Assembly (NCBI RefSeq): GCF_001939065.1
Contig: NZ_MPSZ01000006.1
Location: 124,001 to 188,000, forward strand
Source: Exiguobacterium indicum HHS 31
GTDB taxonomy: Bacteria; Bacillota; Bacilli; Exiguobacteriales; Exiguobacteriaceae
Length of the DNA stretch: 64,000 nt
Direction: 5' to 3'
Shown: piece after piece, positions 1 to 7,865 of the stretch
Layout of the letters: the number at the start of each line of letters is the position of its first letter
Numbering within the stretch: position 1 is the first letter of the stretch
Translations under genes and position numbers: made by a program
Notes under the pieces: model-generated
What the model saw: only the letters and a program-made list of their open reading frames with translations
Databases searched by the model: none
Told to the model about the DNA's origin: nothing

Positions 1-318
1 AGCGACAATCGCATGTTTGTCTTCCGTTGCAACGAAGACTCGTTTGATTCCTGCTTGTAGAATTGCTTCCGTGCATGGTGGCGTCTTGCCGTGATGGTTG
101 CATGGCTCGAGCGTCACGTAGAGATCGGCACCACGGGCGGCTTCTCCTGCCATCCGTAAGGCTTCGACTTCTGCGTGCGGCCCACCGGCAAACCGATGTG
201 CACCGAAGCCGATGATGCGTCCTTGTTTGACGATGACACAGCCGACACTTGGATTCGGACTTGTTTGTCCGTGTAACATTTGTGCTAATTGCATGGCATA
301 ACTCATCATCTGTGACAT
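1..318 (-). CDS. ribD: RibD, riboflavin biosynthesis deaminase/reductase (5' part)
   Basis: This is the first 106 codons of the bifunctional pyrimidine deaminase/uracil reductase of riboflavin synthesis; the gene runs off the left edge. The zinc-dependent cytidine-deaminase-type domain is clear: an HAEVEAL motif (zinc His and catalytic Glu) and a later EPCNHHGKTPPC motif with the two zinc cysteines. The ATG at 318 follows an AAAGGAG ribosome site at good spacing. An FMN riboswitch and a leader terminator lie just upstream, so expression should fall when FMN is plentiful. The reductase domain lies outside the window. Confidence 0.93.
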   Translation of the reverse strand, partial: MSQMMSYAMQLAQMLHGQTSPNPSVGCVIVKQGRIIGFGAHRFAGGPHAEVEALRMAGEAARGADLYVTLEPCNHHGKTPPCTEAILQAGIKRVFVATEDKHAIVA

Positions 319-339
319 CGCGTTCACTCCTTTCAAATG

Positions 340-370
340 AAAAAAGACGCCCCTTGAAAAAGGGGCGTCT
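340..370 (-). terminator. Leader terminator of the FMN riboswitch
   Basis: An 11-bp GC-rich stem (AGACGCCCCTT with its complement) is followed on the minus strand by a run of six T. It sits between the FMN aptamer and the ribD ribosome site, where the expression platform is expected. It should form when FMN is bound. Confidence 0.85.
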
Positions 371-480
371 GTATAGAAGGGTTCACGAAATACACGGTTC
401 GCTTCCTGCATTTTTTCATGCAGAAAGAGACCGTCTCCTGAAAACATTTTTTCAGAAAACAGCTTGAATCGCGTCGTTTC

Positions 481-620
481 GTTCTTCTCCCATCCGGACT
501 TTACCGTCGGCCCTGGAATCTCACCAAGTCAGCCATGATGCGTACATCATGGGTCGCGGGCTCGTCGATCGATTGATCGCATCACCGCCGGTTGGGATTT
601 TCACCCTACCCCGAAGAACT
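481..620 (-). ncRNA. FMN riboswitch (RFN element)
   Basis: Read on the minus strand, the region holds the conserved RFN blocks in order: CTTCGGGGTAGGGTGAAAAT, then CCGGCGGTGA, then a variable arm, then GCCGACGGTAAAGTC and GGATGGGAGAAG. These are the aptamer signatures of the FMN-sensing riboswitch upstream of riboflavin genes in Firmicutes. A terminator and ribD follow directly. The boundaries are approximate. Confidence 0.95.
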
Positions 621-754
621 GGATTATTGAGTTATACAACTTTAGCCTAGCATATCTTTTTCAAGAAAACAAAGCGCAAATGCTTCTGTCTTGTCTCTTT
701 TTTGATTTCGTTCCACTTCTGTCACCCGTCCCCAATTCGTAATCGACTGCATCT

Positions 755-797
755 CAAAAACGACCGGAGCACTTGATAGCAGTGCGTCCAGTCGTTA
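755..797 (-). terminator. Terminator of the met transporter operon
   Basis: A long, slightly imperfect stem with AACGAC and GTCGTT ends is followed on the minus strand by a T-run. It lies just past the stop codon of the amidohydrolase, which is the last gene of the metNIQ operon. Confidence 0.75.
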
Positions 798-805
798 TTT
801 TCCAC

Positions 806-2011
806 TTACAAATAACCATTCTTCCGGTCATGGAATTCTTGCGCAATCACCCCGCGCGTCCGTTCATCAGCGAGGACGCGAAGCGCTGTCCGGGCGAGGA
901 TTTTTGCTCCTGTGATCAATGCTTCATCTCCAGCTTCTGAACGGGCCGCTTCTTTGAATGCTTCCGTATGGGCGACGAGATCATCTGGTCCAATCTTGAT
1001 ATACGGATGGATCGTCGGGATGACTTGACTGATGTTACCGGCGTCCGTTGAACCAAGACCCGGTCGTTCGTCCAAGTGAACGATTTCGCCGAGCGCCTCT
1101 GCTTCTTCTTGGAACAGACGGTCGAACGTCCGGTTGAAGACGAGGTTATCGACTTCATTTTGGAAGGCGATGACGTCAAGCGTCGCCCCGGTCGCGAGTG
1201 CCGCGCCTTGGGCAACGGCCTTGACTTTTTCCGTGACGGCATTGAGGCGTTCCCGTGTCGTCGCCCGGATGAAGAAACGTGCTTTTGCGTATTCCGGAAT
1301 GATGTTCGGCGCATCGCCACCATGCGTGATGATCCCGTGGATCCGGACATCGTCCGGTAATTGCTGACGTAAGGCGTTGATTCCGTTGAAGAGTTGAATG
1401 ACAGCGTCGAGGGCGTTGATGCCTTCTTCCGGTGACGCCGCTGCGTGTGCCGGACGACCCGTAAAGGCAAAGTCGAGCGGATCGACCGCAAGCGAAGAAC
1501 CCGTGATCCGTGTTTGACCTGACGGATGGACCATTAAGGCTGCATCGATCCCTTCCAGCAACTGATGTTTGACGAAACTGCCTTTCGCACTACCGTTCGG
1601 TCCACCTTCCTCGGCCGGTGTTCCAAGGACAACGACACTCCCGCCGACTTCATCGAGTATTTTACTGAGCGCGATCGCCGCTGCGACGCTCGTCGTGCCG
1701 ATGATATTATGACCGCACGCGTGACCAATGCCTGGCAACGCATCATACTCAGCAAGAAAGGCAATCGTCGCACCTGGTCGGTCGCTCGACTTCTTCGCGA
1801 AGAACGCGGTATCGTGCCCCGCGACGCCGAGTTCTACCGTAAAACCTTCCGCCGTTAGACGCTCCGCATGGAGCCGCGAAGCAAAGAATTCCTCGTTCCC
1901 GATTTCCGGCGTCGCATGAATTCGGTGACTCGTCTCAAGGTACGATTCCCGTTTTTGTTCGATGTCTTGTTCAATCGTCTCTACCCATGTCGTGCGTACT
2001 GGTGTCGTCAT
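806..2011 (-). CDS. M20-family amidohydrolase / aminoacylase
   Basis: This 401-residue zinc hydrolase belongs to the M20D amidohydrolase group (IAA-amino-acid hydrolase, AbgB and YxeP relatives). The metal-binding pattern of the family is present: GHACGHN near residue 95, EEGGPNGSAK near 135, and a C-terminal HTEAF. An in-frame GTG lies at 2020, but AGGAG sits only one base before it, so the ATG at 2011 is the better start. It is the last gene of the SAM-riboswitch-led metNIQ operon. By analogy with transporter-linked deacylases, it may free methionine or another sulfur amino acid from an N-acyl conjugate brought in by the transporter. The substrate is inference. Confidence 0.85.
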   Translation of the reverse strand: MTTPVRTTWVETIEQDIEQKRESYLETSHRIHATPEIGNEEFFASRLHAERLTAEGFTVELGVAGHDTAFFAKKSSDRPGATIAFLAEYDALPGIGHACGHNIIGTTSVAAAIALSKILDEVGGSVVVLGTPAEEGGPNGSAKGSFVKHQLLEGIDAALMVHPSGQTRITGSSLAVDPLDFAFTGRPAHAAASPEEGINALDAVIQLFNGINALRQQLPDDVRIHGIITHGGDAPNIIPEYAKARFFIRATTRERLNAVTEKVKAVAQGAALATGATLDVIAFQNEVDNLVFNRTFDRLFQEEAEALGEIVHLDERPGLGSTDAGNISQVIPTIHPYIKIGPDDLVAHTEAFKEAARSEAGDEALITGAKILARTALRVLADERTRGVIAQEFHDRKNGYL

Positions 2012-2033
2012 GCTATCCACTCTCCTTTTGAAA

Positions 2034-2852
2034 TTATTCGCCGATGTCGCTTAGTGGGACGAACGTCGGGATTGTACTGCCTTTGTATTCTTTTTTGATG
2101 AAGGCCGCGACATCTTTTTGTTGATACAGCGATGCGATTTTTTTCAGTTCTTTTTTGTTCTTGTCTTCCGTCCGTGTCGCGATGATGTTGATGTATGGTT
2201 TTGCTGTCTCGTTCTCATGGACGATCGAGTCCTTGATCGGGTTGAAGCCAGCGTCAACGGCAATGCCATTGTTGATGATTGACGCCGCGACGTCCGGTAA
2301 GACGCGTGGCGTTTGCCCGGCGACGATCGGAACGATTTTCAGCTTCTTCGGATTCTCGACGATCTTATCGACCGAACCGTTGCCATCGAAGTCATCCGGT
2401 AACTTGATCAGACCGGCTTCTTGCAGTAACAAGAGGGCGCGTCCCATGTTCGTCGCTTCGTTCGGAACAGCGATTTTCCCGCCAGTTGGAATGTCTTTGA
2501 CGTCCTTGTATTTATCCGAGTAGATCCCCATCGGTGCGATGACAGTCGTCGCAATCGGCGATAGCTTCAAGTTATGTTCTTTCTTGAAAGCGTTGAAGTA
2601 GGAAATCGTCTGGAAGGCATTGGCGTCGATTTCACCCTCAGCCAGTGCCATGTTCGGCTGGACATAATCGGAGAACTTGACGAGCTCGATTTTGATGCCC
2701 TCCTTTTCTGCTTTTTTGGCGACATAGTCCCAAACTTGTGTGTCTGAACCGCTGACACCGAGCTTGATTGTCTTTTCGTCTTCTCCTGATGCTGCGCACC
2801 CGGCAAATAAAATCGTCGTGAGTGTTGCTCCAATTGCTACTGCTTTTTTCAT
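2034..2852 (-). CDS. metQ: MetQ, methionine-binding lipoprotein
   Basis: This 272-residue substrate-binding protein of the NlpA/MetQ family has a lipoprotein signal peptide with lipobox LFAGC (Cys19). After cleavage it would be anchored on the outer face of the membrane. Family landmarks follow: TIKLGVSGSD at the start of the mature domain, then the stretch EGEIDANAFQ and NEATNMGRAL. It lies 19 bp downstream of metI and should deliver methionine, possibly also D-methionine or oxidised forms, to MetNI. Confidence 0.95.
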   Translation of the reverse strand: MKKAVAIGATLTTILFAGCAASGEDEKTIKLGVSGSDTQVWDYVAKKAEKEGIKIELVKFSDYVQPNMALAEGEIDANAFQTISYFNAFKKEHNLKLSPIATTVIAPMGIYSDKYKDVKDIPTGGKIAVPNEATNMGRALLLLQEAGLIKLPDDFDGNGSVDKIVENPKKLKIVPIVAGQTPRVLPDVAASIINNGIAVDAGFNPIKDSIVHENETAKPYINIIATRTEDKNKKELKKIASLYQQKDVAAFIKKEYKGSTIPTFVPLSDIGE

Positions 2853-2871
2853 GGCTGAATCGCTCCCTTGA

Positions 2872-3522
2872 TTAATGTCTTCTGATTTTTCGTGCGACGA
2901 TGTTGCCTGTCGTCTGTAAGCCTTGGACTAAGATGACGAGAATCCCGACCGTGATGATCATGACTTTCGTATCAAACCGTTGATAGCCGTAAGTAATTGC
3001 TAAGTCACCCAAACCGCCACCACCGATGGCGCCTGCCATCGCCGATGCCCCGATCAAGCCGACCGTCGCGATCGTTAAGTTCAGGATGAGTGAACCGAGT
3101 GCTTCCGGTAGGAGGAAGCGGAAAATCGTTTGAAACGGTGTCGCGCCCATCGCTTCTGCTGCTTCAAGAACGCCTTTATCGACTTCGAGTAAAGAACTCT
3201 CGATCAGACGCGCCATGTACGGTGCAGCGTAAAAGACGAGCGGGACGATTGCAGCTTCGGTTCCGATCGACGTCTGGACGATCAACCGTGTCAACGGGAT
3301 GATCGCGACGAGTAGGATGATGAACGGAATCGAGCGGAAGATATTGACGATACTGTTGAAGAACGTGAACAACGGAACATTTTCAAGTAACGCTCCTTTT
3401 CGCGTGACAACAAGCAGGATACCGAGTGGTAAGCCGATCAAGGTCGAGAACAAGAGCGAAACGGATACCATCGTCATCGTCTGCAAGAATGCTGTCCAGA
3501 TATCACTGTAGTTAACTAGCAT
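2872..3522 (-). CDS. metI: MetI, methionine ABC transporter permease
   Basis: This 216-residue inner-membrane permease has about five membrane segments and the ABC coupling loop EAAEAMGATPFQTIF near residues 140-155. Its length matches MetI of other Bacillales. Its ATG lies inside the 3' end of metN (11-bp overlap), with a GGAGGTG ribosome site in metN codons, so the two are probably translationally coupled. It works with MetN and MetQ in methionine uptake. Confidence 0.95.
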   Translation of the reverse strand: MLVNYSDIWTAFLQTMTMVSVSLLFSTLIGLPLGILLVVTRKGALLENVPLFTFFNSIVNIFRSIPFIILLVAIIPLTRLIVQTSIGTEAAIVPLVFYAAPYMARLIESSLLEVDKGVLEAAEAMGATPFQTIFRFLLPEALGSLILNLTIATVGLIGASAMAGAIGGGGLGDLAITYGYQRFDTKVMIITVGILVILVQGLQTTGNIVARKIRRH

Positions 3523-4540
3523 CAGCGAGCACCTCCTCGACCGTCACCTGTGCCTGATCGATGTATTGTAACGCTCGTTTCACTTCAGCCGGCTCACCAA
3601 TCAACTCGACGAGCAAGGTGCCGAACGGCGTATCCTGCAACTCTGTGATGCTCCCGTGCAAAATGTTGACATCGACGTCAAAGCGTTTTGCGACTTGCGA
3701 TAAGAGTGGTTGCCCGGTGTGATGTCCAAGGAAGTGAATCTTATAGATTGGATGCGCATTTCGCGACTCGATCAACTGACGAATCGATGCTGGAATCTCG
3801 TCATGCATGACAGACCGGACGAAGTTCCGTGCTGTCTCGGTCTTTGGATTCGAAAAGACGTCGAAGACCGTTCCTGACTCGATCAACTTTCCAGCTTCGA
3901 TGACGGCGACACGGTCGCAAATCTCCCGGATGACGCCCATCTCGTGGGTGATCAAGAGAATCGTGATCCCGTACTCGGCATTGATCCGTTTTAATAACTG
4001 AAGAATATGATGCGTCGTCTGGGGATCAAGTGCTGACGTCGCCTCGTCACATAAGAGGACGGAAGGTTGCGTCGCGAGTGCCCGGGCGATACCGACGCGC
4101 TGTTTCTGCCCACCCGACAATTGATCCGGATAATGATTCGCCTTGTCCGCGAGATCGACGAATTCGAGTAACTCCGTCACCCGGCGGCGAATCTCGTCTT
4201 TCTTGACGCCTGCGAGAACGAGTGGCTTTGCAACATTCGTAAAGACCGTGTTCGCATTCAATAGATTGAAGTGCTGAAAGATCATCCCGATCCGTTGTTT
4301 TGCTTGGCGTAATTTTTTCGGAGACAGTTGCGTTAAATCTTCCCCATCGACCGTCACCGTTCCTGACGTCGGTCGTTCTAACAGATTGACACAGCGGAGC
4401 AGTGAACTTTTTCCGGCACCGCTAAAGCCGATGACACCAAAGATTTCGCCTTTTTCGATCGTCAGGTCGACACCGTCGAGTGCTGCAATCGTCTGATCTT
4501 TCGTGACGTACGTTTTTTTGACTTGATGAAATGCAATCAT
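3512..4540 (-). CDS. metN: MetN, methionine ABC transporter ATPase
   Basis: This 342-residue ABC ATPase has Walker A GFSGAGKSS, signature LSGGQKQRVGIARAL and Walker B LLCDEATSALD. The last 80 or so residues form the NIL domain that in MetN binds methionine and gives feedback inhibition. An earlier in-frame ATG exists at 4558, but the AGGGGG site is spaced for the ATG at 4540, which matches the usual family start. It is the first gene of the S-box operon metN-metI-metQ-M20. Confidence 0.95.
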   Translation of the reverse strand: MIAFHQVKKTYVTKDQTIAALDGVDLTIEKGEIFGVIGFSGAGKSSLLRCVNLLERPTSGTVTVDGEDLTQLSPKKLRQAKQRIGMIFQHFNLLNANTVFTNVAKPLVLAGVKKDEIRRRVTELLEFVDLADKANHYPDQLSGGQKQRVGIARALATQPSVLLCDEATSALDPQTTHHILQLLKRINAEYGITILLITHEMGVIREICDRVAVIEAGKLIESGTVFDVFSNPKTETARNFVRSVMHDEIPASIRQLIESRNAHPIYKIHFLGHHTGQPLLSQVAKRFDVDVNILHGSITELQDTPFGTLLVELIGEPAEVKRALQYIDQAQVTVEEVLADAS

Positions 4541-4564
4541 TCCGTTTTCCCCCTTCATTCAACA

Positions 4565-4600
4565 AAAAAGGTCCCTTCTTGAGAAACAAGAAGAGACCTG
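4565..4600 (-). terminator. Leader terminator of the metNIQ SAM riboswitch
   Basis: The minus-strand stem AGGTCTCTTCTTG with its complement is followed by TTTTTTG. It sits between the SAM-I aptamer and the metN ribosome site, so it is the SAM-stabilised expression platform. Confidence 0.88.
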
Positions 4601-4619
4601 GATCCGCACAGTGGCAGAA

Positions 4620-4728
4620 TCCACTCCACTCATCTCTCAGACATCTGTCTGATGGAATTGGCACAGTGCTCATAATGAGTCTGTTGCCGAGGTTTCGTAG
4701 GGCCAGTCCCTCCACCTCTCTGGATAAG
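4620..4728 (-). ncRNA. SAM-I (S-box) riboswitch upstream of metN
   Basis: On the minus strand the S-box signature is clear: CTTATCCAGAGAGGTGGAGG, then GACTGGCCCTACGAAACC, then TCGGCAACAGACTC, and a closing P1 strand near GAGATGAG. The terminator and metN follow. High SAM should stop transcription into the methionine transporter operon. Confidence 0.95.
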
Positions 4729-4792
4729 TATTGCGGTATGAAATTCGTATGTGTGTTGTTGCGTTGTTGCTTATGTCGTAAAACTAATTTTT

Positions 4793-4821
4793 ACATTACG
4801 GGTCGGAACTTTAAAAGTCAA
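4793..4821 (-). promoter_or_regulatory. Probable SigA promoter of metNIQ operon
   Basis: On the minus strand, TTGACT (-35) and TAATGT (-10) are 17 bp apart. They lie about 65 bp before the S-box aptamer, a plausible spacing for the leader transcript. Confidence 0.55.
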
Positions 4822-4915
4822 CCAACTTTTCAAAAATAATCCATTTGGCGCATATCGATGGATGATTAAGTTATGAGTTAGCTTACTGAACGGATCATGA
4901 TTCGTCAAGAACGAT

Positions 4916-4945
4916 TTGACAAGTCATTTTTGAACGTGCTACCAT
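4916..4945 (+). promoter_or_regulatory. Probable SigA promoter of the hydrolase transcript
   Basis: TTGACA (-35) and TACCAT (-10) are 18 bp apart, with a TG-type extended -10. The promoter lies about 40 bp upstream of the plus-strand SAM-I aptamer and faces away from the metN promoter. Confidence 0.55.
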
Positions 4946-4982
4946 CGTTTCAATGATTATTCCGACAATTCCAATATGATAT

Positions 4983-5079
4983 TTATCAAGAGTGAACGAG
5001 AGACCTGGCTCTATGACTTCACGGCAACCTGCAATCTGTAAGGTGCTCCGACCAGCAAAGCGCGGCTTTGGATGATACG
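4983..5079 (+). ncRNA. Second SAM-I riboswitch, plus strand
   Basis: The core of the class I SAM riboswitch can be read on the plus strand: TTATCAAGAG at the P1 side, ACCTGGCTCTATGA, CGGCAACCTGC, GTAAGGTGCTCC and CCAGCAAAG, closing with GATGATA. The P2 arms (GTGAA with TTCAC) and the P1 strands pair. A terminator and an alpha/beta hydrolase gene follow, so the hydrolase is probably shut off when SAM is high. Confidence 0.9.
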
Positions 5080-5082
5080 GTG

Positions 5083-5126
5083 AAAAACTCGTGAGCGTCC
5101 AAGCAGTGACGTCGACGAGTTTTTTT
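5083..5126 (+). terminator. Leader terminator between SAM-I aptamer and hydrolase
   Basis: AAAACTCGT and its complement ACGAGTTTT form the ends of a longer stem. It is followed by a T-run at 5120-5126, just before the hydrolase ribosome site, and acts as the riboswitch expression platform. Confidence 0.85.
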
Positions 5127-5148
5127 CATGAATGGAGGAAAAATAGTA

Positions 5149-5907
5149 ATGATGAACTATCCTGTATTGACTGGTGCTGAAGCGTTTTATTTTCAAGGTG
5201 GATCGATCGGCATTCTAATCTGTCATGGTTTTAACGCCACTCCGCAAAGTGTCCGGGACGTCGGTGAGGCATTTGCTGCTGAAGGTTTTACCGTCTATGC
5301 CCCGCGCTTACGTGGACATGGAACGAACGTCCGCGAGTTTGAACAATCGACTGCTCGATGTTGGAAGCAAAGCCTGAAAGACGGCTATGAACGTTTACAA
5401 GAAACATGCGATCAAGTCTTCGTCATCGGTCAATCGATGGGTGCGACGCTTGCACTGTCACTCGCCGCTGACGGCATTCCGTTTGCCGGCATCATTACGA
5501 TCAATGCTGCACTCTCCGTTCCATCCTATGAAGCACTTTCGTTCGAGGACGGTCCACAGTACTTACCGGAAGGGGCACCGGACATTAAGCGAGCAGCCTT
5601 CGAAATCATTTATGACCTCGTTCCGAGCCGTTGTGCGTTTGAACTCGTCCGTCTGATGGATGAGACAAAAGGACGCCTCGGATCGATCCTTCTACCGACA
5701 TTGATTCTCTACTCGGCGACCGATCACGTCGTTCCGCCGTCGAGCTCAGATTATCTGCACCAGCACATCGGAACGAATGATAAACGAAGCTACTGTTTAC
5801 TCAACTCGTATCACGTCGCGACACTCGATCATGATCAGGATCTAATCGTCCGTGAGACGATTCGCTTTATCGAACAATCGTGTCAGTTTTCGCAAGAAAC
5901 AGGCTGA
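5149..5907 (+). CDS. Alpha/beta hydrolase (carboxylesterase Est30-like) under SAM riboswitch control
   Basis: This 252-residue serine hydrolase resembles the small carboxylesterase/monoacylglycerol lipase group. It has an oxyanion-hole stretch CHGFNATP, a nucleophile elbow GQSMG, an acid in YSATDHVVPP and a catalytic His in NSYHVATLDHD. An ATG at 5128 lies inside the leader terminator; the GGAGG at 5134-5138 favours the ATG at 5149. No signal peptide is seen, so it should act in the cytoplasm. The SAM-I riboswitch upstream places it in the sulfur/methionine regulon, so its substrate may be an ester or thioester linked to sulfur metabolism. That link is inferred only from the regulation. Confidence 0.85.
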   Translation: MMNYPVLTGAEAFYFQGGSIGILICHGFNATPQSVRDVGEAFAAEGFTVYAPRLRGHGTNVREFEQSTARCWKQSLKDGYERLQETCDQVFVIGQSMGATLALSLAADGIPFAGIITINAALSVPSYEALSFEDGPQYLPEGAPDIKRAAFEIIYDLVPSRCAFELVRLMDETKGRLGSILLPTLILYSATDHVVPPSSSDYLHQHIGTNDKRSYCLLNSYHVATLDHDQDLIVRETIRFIEQSCQFSQETG

Positions 5908-5915
5908 ATCAAAAA

Positions 5916-5953
5916 AACAGCTATTCGTTTCTATATGGAAGCAAATAGCTGCT
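5916..5953 (-). terminator. Hairpin with T-run on the minus strand
   Basis: CAGCTATT and AATAGCTG pair around a loop, and seven T follow on the minus strand. It could end minus-strand transcription coming from the AT-rich patch. It may also help end the hydrolase transcript. Confidence 0.55.
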
Positions 5954-5966
5954 ACAGATTGTAAGC

Positions 5967-6002
5967 AAAGCGCAATTTTCTCTAATGGGAGGATTGCGCT
6001 TT
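5967..6002. repeat. Inverted repeat next to the IS remnant
   Basis: A perfect 10-bp inverted repeat, AAAGCGCAAT and ATTGCGCTTT, flanks a 16-base loop. It touches the start of the transposase remnant. It may be a terminator or an element end; no target-site duplication was found to decide. Confidence 0.4.
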
Positions 6003-6436
6003 GTTCATTTCAAATCGTTTTCCTGGGACAAGCATCGACCTCGTCCTGTTAATCAAGATGACGCTTCTTCAACATGTATTTAGTATTTCCTACATGCGAC
6101 GTACCATCAAAGAGATCTAGACTAACATGACATTCCGTTAATTTTTAGGTCTTGGGTTGAAGGAATAGGTACCCTATTTCTCTACATTAGACGCGTTGCC
6201 CGAAAGCAAAAAGACAAATTAGATTAAGACGTCATATACAGGAGAGTACAACAGATCCGGGGAGTGAAAAAACGACGCTTCAAGCAATGCTTACTTTCAT
6301 TACCGTGAACCTCGAAAAGCCTACAAATTGGTCCTTGGATCCCTCAGGGAATCCACGTTTCTTTAACATTTTAGTAATTAATACATACAACAACCCCTCA
6401 TTTCAATTACGAAGTGAGGGGTTGTCTACAAGCTGA
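6001..6436 (+). pseudogene. Decayed IS1182-family transposase
   Basis: In the frame starting at 6001 the translation reads like the N-terminal DUF772 region of IS1182-type transposases: PGTSIDLVLLIKM, YMRRTIKEI, a stop, TNMTFR, a stop, FLGLGLKE, a stop, VPYFST. After a gap, another frame gives HIQESTTDP and then TLQAMLTFITVNLEKPTNW, which match the catalytic-core and C-terminal parts of the same family. Three in-frame stops and a large internal deletion (a full transposase is about 450 residues) show that it is dead. Identification rests on remembered family motifs. Confidence 0.75.
6391..6424. repeat. Inverted repeat at the right end of the IS remnant
   Basis: CAACCCCTCA and TGAGGGGTTG form a perfect 10-bp stem. 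It lies at the C-terminal end of the transposase remnant and just beyond the stop of the minus-strand small protein. No T-run follows on either strand, so terminator function is uncertain. Confidence 0.45.
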
Positions 6437-6451
6437 AACTCCCATATTTAA

Positions 6452-6640
6452 TTATAGGATTTTTTTCTCACTTTTTTCTTTTTTAGCTGCTTTAAAGTTA
6501 AGATAAATGGTACACCCAACAGCTGCGATTAAAAAGATTATCCCGTACCCTATTTCAAAGTTAAAACCATAATACAAGATTGTGACTGTAACTAATACAA
6601 TCAAAACTAATCGTATGCTAGATTTATGGTATTTACTCAT
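6452..6640 (-). CDS. Small two-TM membrane protein
   Basis: This 62-residue protein has two predicted membrane helices (about residues 10-26 and 30-48) and a short, strongly basic C-terminal tail rich in Lys and Glu. A good GGAGG ribosome site lies 8 bases before its ATG, so it is probably translated. I do not recognise a family. It stands alone in an AT-rich patch beside a transposase remnant, which suggests acquired DNA. Confidence 0.6.
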   Translation of the reverse strand: MSKYHKSSIRLVLIVLVTVTILYYGFNFEIGYGIIFLIAAVGCTIYLNFKAAKKEKSEKKIL

Positions 6641-7067
6641 TTGTTTACCTCCAATTCCTTACATCAACAGTTATCGTTGTTTGATCTTTTCAATTTATCC
6701 ATTAAATAAATCCTTCAAAAACACTATACCTTACACCAAAAACCTTCGAAAGGTTACATACAAACGAGAAAAACAGTAAGAGTTTTCAGTTGATGAATCC
6801 TTATTGTCTTTTTAATTACTTATATACTCTATGTTTAGAGTTAGCTAACTCACGATAAAGAACTGTTACAAGTAGTAATTAGTTACTTTATTCTTTTAGT
6901 CCTAGCTTTCTTTATCATTAATCTCGAGTTTAAAAAAGTGACTAAAAGAAGCTGAGACTTAACTAGCTGAGTTTAACGAAAAAAAAGAATCGCCATCACT
7001 CAGGATGTGCAATTCCTTTTTATCATCTGTAAAACTGAGTTATATCCCAGCCTTCGCCTTTTTTCAT
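6641..7067. other. AT-rich gap without a recognisable gene
   Basis: No credible reading frame with a ribosome site is seen in these 427 bases. The stretch is clearly richer in A and T than its surroundings. It holds only the inverted repeat at 6951-7051 and a small palindrome (GAGTTAGCTAACTC near 6839). It is probably decayed mobile DNA plus the tdk downstream region. Confidence 0.5.
6951..7051. repeat. Imperfect long-range inverted repeat downstream of tdk
   Basis: GCTGAGACTTAACTAGCTGA at the left and AACTGAGTTATATCCCAGC at the right are imperfect complements about 55 bases apart. Similar GCTGGGACATAACT... pairs occur as intergenic repeats or terminators in several low-GC Firmicutes. Here it may end tdk transcription, as no simple terminator follows tdk. 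Confidence 0.4.
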
Positions 7068-7685
7068 TTATCGTTCTTGGTGCTGCACCGATTGGAGCGG
7101 CTTCGGTTTTCCAGGTACCTCATGGCAATGACGGCAACGTGGCTCATACGATTCCGACGCTCCGACTAGGATGATCGGATCATCATAGTTGGCTGGTTTC
7201 CCATCAATCAAACGTTGTGTCCGGGAAGCCGGATCCCCACACGAAAGACAGATGGCTTGTAGTTTCGTCACGAATTCTGCGCGCGCCAGTAATTCAGGCA
7301 TTTTCCCAAATGGCTCTGCCCGGAAATCTTGATCAAGGCCTGCACAAATGACGCGTTTTCCGTCTTGTGCGAGTGCTTCGATGACTTGTACGATCTCATC
7401 ATCAAAGAATTGAACTTCATCGATCCCGACGATTTGTGTTTCTTCTGCTACTGCCGCATAAAGATCACGACTCGTCGCCATCGGAATCGCTACGACAGAG
7501 TTGCCAACGTGAGAGACAACATGCTCTTCATGGTACCGGTCGTCGATTGCCGGCTTGAATACTTGCACGGGCAGTTTGCCGTACTGCGCCCGTCTGACAC
7601 GACGAATCAACTCTTCCGATTTCCCGGAAAACATACTGCCACAAATTACTTCGATCCAGCCGTACTGATTTATTACATGCATCAT
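7068..7685 (-). CDS. tdk: Thymidine kinase
   Basis: This 205-residue type II thymidine kinase phosphorylates thymidine for dTMP salvage. It has the P-loop [11 protein letters not shown] near residues 15-25, the DEVQFF Walker B-like motif with the catalytic Asp-Glu, and a zinc site formed by CLSCG and a C-terminal CRHC. A longer frame opens at 7772, but the family start and the GAGG site (13 bases away, rather wide) point to the ATG at 7685; 7682 is also possible. In Bacillus tdk also lies close to rpmE and rho. Confidence 0.93.
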   Translation of the reverse strand: MMHVINQYGWIEVICGSMFSGKSEELIRRVRRAQYGKLPVQVFKPAIDDRYHEEHVVSHVGNSVVAIPMATSRDLYAAVAEETQIVGIDEVQFFDDEIVQVIEALAQDGKRVICAGLDQDFRAEPFGKMPELLARAEFVTKLQAICLSCGDPASRTQRLIDGKPANYDDPIILVGASESYEPRCRHCHEVPGKPKPLQSVQHQER

Positions 7686-7865
7686 CGTCCGACACCGTCC
7701 TCTAAAAATAGTCACTTTAACGAGTATAGCCCGAAACGGTATCGAGAAAAAGGGTTGACTTCCGGAAATCAAAATTCATTTTTTCTTTCCCTAGAATTTT
7801 TGTCCTTTCATTCCAACTGCCCCCTATTTCCTGTACACTGAAGAAGAAGATTCTCACGAAAGAAG

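Noticed and set aside
6582-6779. A 65-codon plus-strand frame in the AT-rich patch
   Set aside because: It overlaps the better-supported minus-strand small gene and its ribosome site, and has no ribosome site of its own.
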